Source: a virus
Length of the DNA: 27,162 nucleotides
Strand: one strand, 5' to 3'
Virus record (IMG/VR): IMGVR_UViG_3300032265_001398
Location: 1 to 27,162 of that record
Shown piece by piece: positions 21,769 through 27,162 of the stretch. The notes below the pieces were generated by a model that saw only the letters and a list, made by a program, of their open reading frames with translations, made no database searches and had not been told where the DNA came from. Position 1 is the first letter of the stretch. The number at the start of each line of letters is the position of its first letter. The position numbers were made by a program, and so were the translations under genes.

Positions 21769-24700
21769 ATAAATTAAAAACAATTTATCACATTGCGGAT
21801 ATACACATTCGTAATATTAAAAGACACAAAGAGTTTAGAGAAGTATTTAACTCAATGTTTGAGGAGATTAGAAAGAGAGGAACTGAGGATGCTATTATTT
21901 ATTTAGCTGGAGATATAGCTCATGCTAAATTGGAAATGAGTCCTGAATTGGTAAAAGAAATTAGTTGGTTATTAACTGAATGTTCTAATACCTGTACAAC
22001 TATTATGATTGCTGGTAATCACGATTGTAATATGAATAATTCGGATAGATTGGATGTACTTACTCCAATTGTAGATGCATTAAAATTACAAAACCTACAT
22101 TACTTAAAAGATACTTCAGTATTTTATTATGGTGAATGTGAATTTGCTGTATTTTCTATATTTGATAATCAGGCTAATTGGCCTAAAGCAGAAGATTTAA
22201 TTGCAGAGAAAAAGATTGCATTATTTCACGGACCTGTTGATAACTCTACAACCGATGTGGGTTATGTGGTTAGTAGTAGACACTTTACAACTGATATATT
22301 TGATGGATACCATTTAGCTCTATTAGGAGATATCCATAAAAGACAAGAGATGATATCACCAAGCGGATGTAAGGTGGTATATGCCGGCTCTTTAGTACAA
22401 CAAAACTTTGGTGAAACCCTTGATAAGCACGGATTTTTAGCTTGGGATTTAGATACAATGACTTACGAAGAAATTGATATCAAAAACGATTATGGTTATT
22501 ACACTTTGGATGTTGATGGTGGTATTGTGCCGGATGTAACTGATATGCCATTGTATCCTCGTTTAAGAGTAAGGGTAAGTAATACTGATACTGCGGATAC
22601 TAAGAGGATGATGGCTGATATTACTGCAAAATATGGTGTAGAAGATTTTACAATCATTAGAACCGATTCATTTAATAAGAAAAAGACAAATGATAGAGAA
22701 ACTAGATTAGAAGTTGATACCGTATCCGATATTAATCATCAAAACTCTTTAATAGGAGAATATGTTGAAAGAATGATGCCATTTGTGACAAAAGAAGATT
22801 TGGCTGGAATTGAAGCAATTAATAGAGATGTAAATAGTAGAATAGTAAGTGATGATACACAACGAAATGTAAGTTGGAAGCCGGTAAGATTTGAATTCTC
22901 CAATATGTTCAGTTATGGTGAGAACAATGTAATTAACTTTGATAAGGTAAATGGATTGATGGGATTGTTCGCACCTAATGCAGCTGGTAAATCATCTCTA
23001 TTTGATTCTATTTCATTTTGTATGTTTGATAAATGCAGTAGAGCTTATAAAGCAGCATCCATAATGAACAATAGAAAGCAGGACTTCCATTGTCAATTGG
23101 ATTTCCTTATTGATGGTCTGGAATATTCAATCAGAAGGGAAGGAAGAACAATTAATAAGGGAAGAAATGTAAAAGTAGATGTGGACTTTTGGAAAAATGA
23201 AAATGGTGAAAAGATTTCCCTAAATGGAACTGAAAGAAGGGATACAAATCAAATCATTGAGGGATATGTGGGAAGATATGAAGATTTTGTTATGACTGCT
23301 CTATCACTACAAGCTAACAACGCTCTATTCATTGATAAATCACAATCGGAGAGAAAGGACTTGATGGCTCAGTTTATGGGATTGGATATATTTGATAAGT
23401 TATATGAAACTGCTACTAATGATATTAAGGATGTGAACGCACTTATCAGAAATTTCAAAAGGACAGATTTCACAACCGACCTGGCGCAAAAAGAAACAGA
23501 ACTTTCTGAAAAGAAAATTGAATATGGGGAATTGGATTCTGAAAAAACTGATTTAGAAAATAAAAAGAATGATTTAGATGAAAGAATAATATCTTTATCT
23601 CAATTAATAGTTCCAATTCAAGGTAATTTAAATATCAATGTATTAAACGATAAATTAACAAAAGCGCAAGCTGAATTAACAAAATGGGATGATTTAAGAT
23701 TTAAAACAACCTTATTACATACTGAAACAAAACAATTAGTATTTGAAGCAAAAGAAATGGTTGATGCTAAGAGTACAATTAATGGAAACGATATTGGAGA
23801 AGCAATTATAGAGTTCAATGATTTAAAAACTCAAAAGAATAATCTTCAACATCAAATAGATTTATTAGAACAATCAATAGAATCTAATAAAGAAAAATTG
23901 GCACACTTAGAAGAAAATGATTATGACCCTAATTGTCAATATTGTTTAAATAATGTATTTGTAAAAGATGCTTTTAAAACAAAAGATGAATTAGAATTAC
24001 AGGCTACTCAAATGGAAACTTTAAATACACAACTTCATCAATTGGTAGCAACATTAGCATTAATATCAAATGTTGAAGACCAATTCCGTCAATGGAAACA
24101 ATGGAGTGATGAGCATAGTAGATTAATTGGTGTAAGAGAAAGATACGATGGTGATATTAGAACAATGGAAGCGAGAATAGAGTTGATAAAAAATCAATTA
24201 GAAACTGCAGAAGCTGATATTCAACGATATAATGAGAACGAAGAAACTATTACAAAGAATGCTGCTTTAGAAGTTCAAATTGATAATATTCGTAGAGAGA
24301 AGCAAGGTGTAGAAAAACAAATATCCGAGGTAAATAAATTAATGTTACGATTGATGTCAGAAGTAGGTTCTACTAAAACTTATATCGATAATATGGTTGC
24401 TAAAATGGAAGAAGTAAAAGAATTGGAAACTAAAAACCAATTATATACATTCTATTTAGATGCGGTTAAGAAAGATGGAGTTCCTTATGAACTTATTACC
24501 AAAGCTTTACCAGCAATAGAGAATGAAGTGAACAATATATTAGGACAAGTGGTTGATTTTTCAATATCAATGGATACCGATGGTAAGAATATCAACGCTA
24601 AGATAGTTTACGAGGACCAGGAATGGGCTTTAGAGATGTGTAGTGGTATGGAGAAGTTTATATCAGGTCTAGCGATTAGAGTGGCTCTAATTAACATCTG

Positions 24701-24911
24701 TAACCTTCCTAGACCTAACTTCTTAGTAATAGATGAAGGGTTTGGTACATTGGATGCAGACAACTTATCATCCCTATTTATGATGATGCAATATCTTAAA
24801 ACTCAATTTGATTTTATTTGGGTAATTTCTCACTTAGAACAAATGAGAGATATTGTAGATGGACTTATTGAAATTAAAAAGATAGATGGGTTTTCTAAGA
24901 TTAACTTTTAG
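21765..24911 (+). CDS. Fused Mre11/SbcD nuclease and Rad50/SbcC ATPase (gp47-gp46 fusion)
   Basis: This 1048-residue protein combines both halves of the recombination nuclease complex. Residues 1-340 are a metallophosphoesterase with D12-I-H14, G49-D50, G84-N-H-D87, H155-G and G188-D-I-H191. From about 370 an SMC-like ATPase begins, with Walker A at 400-411 (APNAAGKSS), a long coiled coil with a central C724-Q-Y-C727 zinc hook, the signature C-S-G-M-E-K at 959-964, and Walker B/D-loop VIDEGFGTLD at 988-997. In T4, gp47 and gp46 are separate polypeptides that resect DNA ends for recombination-dependent replication. Here the frame runs unbroken, with no internal stop or separate start context. 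It is coupled to primase by ATGA. A terminator follows 20 bases after the stop. Confidence 0.92.
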   Translation: MNKLKTIYHIADIHIRNIKRHKEFREVFNSMFEEIRKRGTEDAIIYLAGDIAHAKLEMSPELVKEISWLLTECSNTCTTIMIAGNHDCNMNNSDRLDVLTPIVDALKLQNLHYLKDTSVFYYGECEFAVFSIFDNQANWPKAEDLIAEKKIALFHGPVDNSTTDVGYVVSSRHFTTDIFDGYHLALLGDIHKRQEMISPSGCKVVYAGSLVQQNFGETLDKHGFLAWDLDTMTYEEIDIKNDYGYYTLDVDGGIVPDVTDMPLYPRLRVRVSNTDTADTKRMMADITAKYGVEDFTIIRTDSFNKKKTNDRETRLEVDTVSDINHQNSLIGEYVERMMPFVTKEDLAGIEAINRDVNSRIVSDDTQRNVSWKPVRFEFSNMFSYGENNVINFDKVNGLMGLFAPNAAGKSSLFDSISFCMFDKCSRAYKAASIMNNRKQDFHCQLDFLIDGLEYSIRREGRTINKGRNVKVDVDFWKNENGEKISLNGTERRDTNQIIEGYVGRYEDFVMTALSLQANNALFIDKSQSERKDLMAQFMGLDIFDKLYETATNDIKDVNALIRNFKRTDFTTDLAQKETELSEKKIEYGELDSEKTDLENKKNDLDERIISLSQLIVPIQGNLNINVLNDKLTKAQAELTKWDDLRFKTTLLHTETKQLVFEAKEMVDAKSTINGNDIGEAIIEFNDLKTQKNNLQHQIDLLEQSIESNKEKLAHLEENDYDPNCQYCLNNVFVKDAFKTKDELELQATQMETLNTQLHQLVATLALISNVEDQFRQWKQWSDEHSRLIGVRERYDGDIRTMEARIELIKNQLETAEADIQRYNENEETITKNAALEVQIDNIRREKQGVEKQISEVNKLMLRLMSEVGSTKTYIDNMVAKMEEVKELETKNQLYTFYLDAVKKDGVPYELITKALPAIENEVNNILGQVVDFSISMDTDGKNINAKIVYEDQEWALEMCSGMEKFISGLAIRVALINICNLPRPNFLVIDEGFGTLDADNLSSLFMMMQYLKTQFDFIWVISHLEQMRDIVDGLIEIKKIDGFSKINF

Positions 24912-25074
24912 TAACTGGTAATACATTTTTAGGTAGAGGTTTCTTTGAAGCTTCTACCTTTTCTTTTATAAGGGACTCTATTAATCCATTTATTTTATAT
25001 CCTCTTTCTTTACAAAATTCTTTTAATAATTGATGTATTTCTGCATCAATTTGTATCATTGCATACTTTTTCAT
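24901..25074 (-). CDS. Small ribbon-helix-helix (CopG/Arc-like) DNA-binding protein
   Basis: This gene was read from the minus strand: ATG at 25074-25072, stop TAA at 24903-24901, 57 residues. The layout fits a ribbon-helix-helix repressor: an N-terminal beta-strand (YAMIQID, 4-10), helix A (HQLLKEFCKERG), a turn, helix B (INGLIESLIKEKV), then a basic Pro-rich tail (KKPLPKN). Such proteins dimerise through the strand and bind direct or inverted repeats, often in front of their own gene. It is convergent with the Mre11-Rad50 gene, overlapping its last 11 bases, and divergent from the tail gene at 25165. A tandem repeat lies in its upstream region. It is likely a repressor of one or both divergent promoters. 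Confidence 0.75.
   Translation of the reverse strand: MKKYAMIQIDAEIHQLLKEFCKERGYKINGLIESLIKEKVEASKKPLPKNVLPVTKS
24932..24967 (+). terminator. Intrinsic terminator of the primase/SbcCD unit, inside the antisense RHH gene
   Basis: GGTAGAGGTTTC (24932-24943), loop TTT, GAAGCTTCTACC (24947-24958) form a 12-bp stem with two G-T wobbles, followed by TTTTCTTTT (24959-24967). It starts 20 bases after the TAG of the fused nuclease gene. On the minus strand the hairpin is followed by TAAAAATG, with no T-run, so it should stop only plus-strand transcription. Confidence 0.75.
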
Positions 25075-25078
25075 ATGG

Positions 25079-25123
25079 TTTCTTTAGATTTATATAGTTT
25101 TCTTTAGATTTTTCTTTTGATTA
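25079..25123. repeat. Tandem 13-bp direct repeats, candidate RHH operator
   Basis: TTTCTTTAGATTT occurs exactly at 25079-25091 and 25099-25111, and with two mismatches at 25111-25123 (TTTCTTTTGATTA). The two exact copies are 20 bases apart, about two helical turns, and lie immediately upstream of the minus-strand RHH start at 25074. On that strand they flank an ACTATAT segment that could be part of its promoter. The operator role is inferred from position and known RHH behaviour. Confidence 0.5.
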
Positions 25124-25135
25124 TAATTATTCAAA

Positions 25136-25144
25136 ATATTTATT
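25136..25144 (+). promoter_or_regulatory. Putative late promoter element ATATTTATT (copy 8, one mismatch)
   Basis: The element lies in the divergent region between the RHH gene and the next tail gene and ends 20 bases before the ATG at 25165. It is 12 bases from the third repeat copy, so a protein bound to the repeats could influence it. Confidence 0.5.
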
Positions 25145-25164
25145 TTATATAATCAAAGAATAAG

Positions 25165-27162
25165 ATGGCAATAATCAAAAAATATGCGGATAGTCAATTA
25201 AGTGTTGGTACACCCGTACAATTGTTAAGTTCATACGGAACATTTGTTGTAGATAATAATCCAAATTCTACATATTTTAAAATAACTGAATTTAAAGATA
25301 CATTTACGGGTGGTAAGAATGGGTTTCTTATTGAAGGTTCTCCACATTTAATGGAAACTACCGAAATAAGAATTCAAATAATTGATGTTGATGGTAAACC
25401 TGTGTATTATGAACCTGGACAAGGTATACCTGAATATTATGAAGGTTTATCAAAAGTTGTTGCTGTTTATGTTTATCAGGATACACCAATTGGTTCTGCA
25501 AAAATTACTATATTAGGTGAATTAAAAACTTATATAGATGAATTTGGTAATGTGCAGGATATACCAATGGAATGGCAAGGTATTTACAATGTTAAATGGG
25601 AAAAAGAATTTAAACTTAATAGATTATTAGCAAACGAAGACAAGGTTAGATTTTATAAAAGACCAAAAGTAAACATTAGTGAAATTGTAAAACCAATTTA
25701 TTCAAATGTGGTTTCTACTAGAACACAACAAGGATATGTAAATGGTACACCTTTATTACCACCAATTAGTTCTTCAATAACAAATTATACAAATCCAACC
25801 TCATATCTTTTAACAACTACAGATGATACATTTTGGACTGCATCAATTATTGGAACTAATTTAACATTTGATGATATTACTTATTCACCATTGGTTGATT
25901 CTATTGTGAATAGTAGAGAAATAATAGTTTCAAATCCATATATACATACAACTGGATTAGTTGGAAGTTTAAATGAAATAGGATATACGGCTTCTTTTAA
26001 TTATATAGAAGGGGTTGATAATTTAAAAACAGCATTAACTGGTTCTTTTGCAAAAATAGAACTTACTGATTTAACTACATTTGTAGGGGATTGTAATAGA
26101 GTTAAAATATTCAGAAAATCACAATCATCAATTTCAGATTATGAATTTGTTCAGGAAATAAAATTAGAATCAAATGAACTTTTAATTGATTTAACAACAA
26201 CAACTAAAAATGCAGAATATTATGGAACTTTTGATTTTGCAACATATAAAAATTATTGGGTAACTTCATCTAATAATTTATTAACAACTTTTGACCAAAC
26301 TTATTTATTTGATTCTTTACGATTAGATGGTAACACAACCAATTCATCTTATTTTTATACTACTCAATCTATTAGTATAACCGAAGGTAGTGAATATAGT
26401 TTAGAATTTGATACAAGATTATTACAAAATATATCTTCAAATTATTATTTAAGAGCGTTTCTAAGTGGGTCTAGAACATCAAATGGAACTACGGTACAAA
26501 TTGAACAAGATATTACAACATTAAGTTCTTCTGATATATTATTACAAAAACAAACTTCTTTAAATAATATAATAGCAGAACAAATTGATAATACTAAATT
26601 ATATTTTGAAGTATTAGGAACAGGATGGTATTTAGCTAATATAAGCTTTAGAGTAGCACAGGAAACAGCATTTTCTCCTGATGAAATATCATTTATCCAA
26701 TCAGTACCAAGAAGTTTACCTGAAGAAACATTTCTTTATCGTTTTGAATTTTATCAAGGAGATAATAAAGTAATTCCTATTTTAGTTGATGCCACTAAAA
26801 CATTCAATGGTGGTAACTTACAAACAATTAGAAAAGGATTAAAATTAGTACCATCATCCCCTGGATTTCAATTTGATTCCGGTTCAAACCCAGTACCACC
26901 AACTATTATTACAATATCTGAACAAAAAACTTTATTAACAGGTTCAGTTCATTATACATCTCAATCATTTGATTTTTTTGGTAATGATTTATCTTCATCT
27001 TATACTGGCTCTGGTCAAAAATTTCCTGGTTTATTGCATGGAATAGGAACAGCAAATGTTTATATGACTGTACAAGACTTTACTGGTTCTAGAAGTGATA
27101 TAAATGTTCAATTAGTAAGATTGACTGGTGAGTGTGAGGGATTTACAGATACAATTAATATA
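25165..27162 (+). CDS. Large tail/fibre protein, 3' end outside window
   Basis: I translated this frame by hand: 666 codons from the ATG at 25165 to the right edge without a stop. The N-terminus (MAIIKKYADSQLSVGTPVQL) leads into a beta-rich region with Ig-like strands (EIRIQIIDVDGKPVYYEP, AVYVYQDTPIGSAKITIL). Ser/Thr/Asn-rich beta repeats follow up to about 550. The last visible part (SFDFFGNDLSSSYTGSG, then TVQDFTGSRSDI) continues as beta-structure. The composition and size fit a fibre or baseplate-rim protein. There is no signal peptide or enzyme motif in the visible part. The unit is preceded by a late-type element and an A-rich leader. Function is inferred from composition and neighbourhood. 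Confidence 0.75.
   Translation, partial: MAIIKKYADSQLSVGTPVQLLSSYGTFVVDNNPNSTYFKITEFKDTFTGGKNGFLIEGSPHLMETTEIRIQIIDVDGKPVYYEPGQGIPEYYEGLSKVVAVYVYQDTPIGSAKITILGELKTYIDEFGNVQDIPMEWQGIYNVKWEKEFKLNRLLANEDKVRFYKRPKVNISEIVKPIYSNVVSTRTQQGYVNGTPLLPPISSSITNYTNPTSYLLTTTDDTFWTASIIGTNLTFDDITYSPLVDSIVNSREIIVSNPYIHTTGLVGSLNEIGYTASFNYIEGVDNLKTALTGSFAKIELTDLTTFVGDCNRVKIFRKSQSSISDYEFVQEIKLESNELLIDLTTTTKNAEYYGTFDFATYKNYWVTSSNNLLTTFDQTYLFDSLRLDGNTTNSSYFYTTQSISITEGSEYSLEFDTRLLQNISSNYYLRAFLSGSRTSNGTTVQIEQDITTLSSSDILLQKQTSLNNIIAEQIDNTKLYFEVLGTGWYLANISFRVAQETAFSPDEISFIQSVPRSLPEETFLYRFEFYQGDNKVIPILVDATKTFNGGNLQTIRKGLKLVPSSPGFQFDSGSNPVPPTIITISEQKTLLTGSVHYTSQSFDFFGNDLSSSYTGSGQKFPGLLHGIGTANVYMTVQDFTGSRSDINVQLVRLTGECEGFTDTINI

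Noticed and set aside
10560-27162. Homology between the N-terminal beta domains of the 10560 and 25165 proteins
   Set aside because: Both have similar strand order and Ile/Val-rich patterns, but I found no run of shared motifs strong enough to claim common descent.
1-27162. tRNA genes, CRISPR arrays, insertion sequences, integrase or attachment sites
   Set aside because: None was seen; the gaps are short and are accounted for by promoters, terminators, repeats and leaders.

Overview
The window is a strongly AT-rich, gene-dense, almost entirely plus-strand piece of a tailed phage with a contractile, T4-like tail. The recognisable anchors are a gp5-like central spike, a virion lysozyme, gp25- and gp6-like baseplate wedge proteins, a very large baseplate/fibre protein, a DnaG-type primase and a gp47/gp46 (Mre11-Rad50, SbcD-SbcC) nuclease. 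Three things point to a Bacteroidota host: start codons lack Shine-Dalgarno sequences and have A-rich leaders instead; one promoter fits the Bacteroidota TTTG-N20-TAnnTTTG pattern; and the first gene ends like an outer-membrane beta-barrel. The standard genetic code is used, with TAA dominating and TAG and TGA also serving as stops. I saw no integrase, transposon, tRNA or CRISPR array. The source is most likely a lytic myovirus genome, but this is inferred from one window.

Layout. (1) 1-2361: the end of a beta-barrel-like protein, a membrane-anchored periplasmic protein, two small unknown genes and an N-terminal-nucleophile (Ntn) hydrolase, the last three joined by TAATG stop-start overlaps. 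(2) 2415-5364: a small coiled-coil protein, a gp5-like spike and a separate tail lysozyme. (3) 5419-11780: a helical protein, gp25, gp6, a DNRLRE-like protein, a proline/coiled-coil protein and a further tail protein. (4) 11795-18918: a 1733-residue mosaic protein with gpI-like and LamG-like parts, then two fibre/baseplate proteins, closed by a clear intrinsic terminator. (5) 18986-20783: a paralogue of the preceding structural gene and three small genes, one a GIY-YIG nuclease. (6) 20785-24967: a replication/recombination unit with its own host-type promoter, primase and a fused Mre11-Rad50 protein, ending in a terminator. (7) 24901-25123: a small minus-strand ribbon-helix-helix gene with repeats in front of it. 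(8) 25165 to the right edge: the first 666 codons of another large tail protein.

Two promoter classes can be proposed. An ATATTTATA/ATATTTATT element sits in every plus-strand gap of 14 bases or more in front of structural or small late genes (eight cases). The primase/recombination unit instead has a host-like promoter. This suggests host-polymerase transcription of the replication genes and a phage-modified programme for the virion genes. The replication unit lies between two tail modules and is insulated by its own promoter, terminator and probable repressor gene.

The most unusual items are the Ntn hydrolase, the single-chain SbcD-SbcC fusion, the shared promoter element, and the hidden ribbon-helix-helix gene whose coding strand carries the terminator of the opposing operon.
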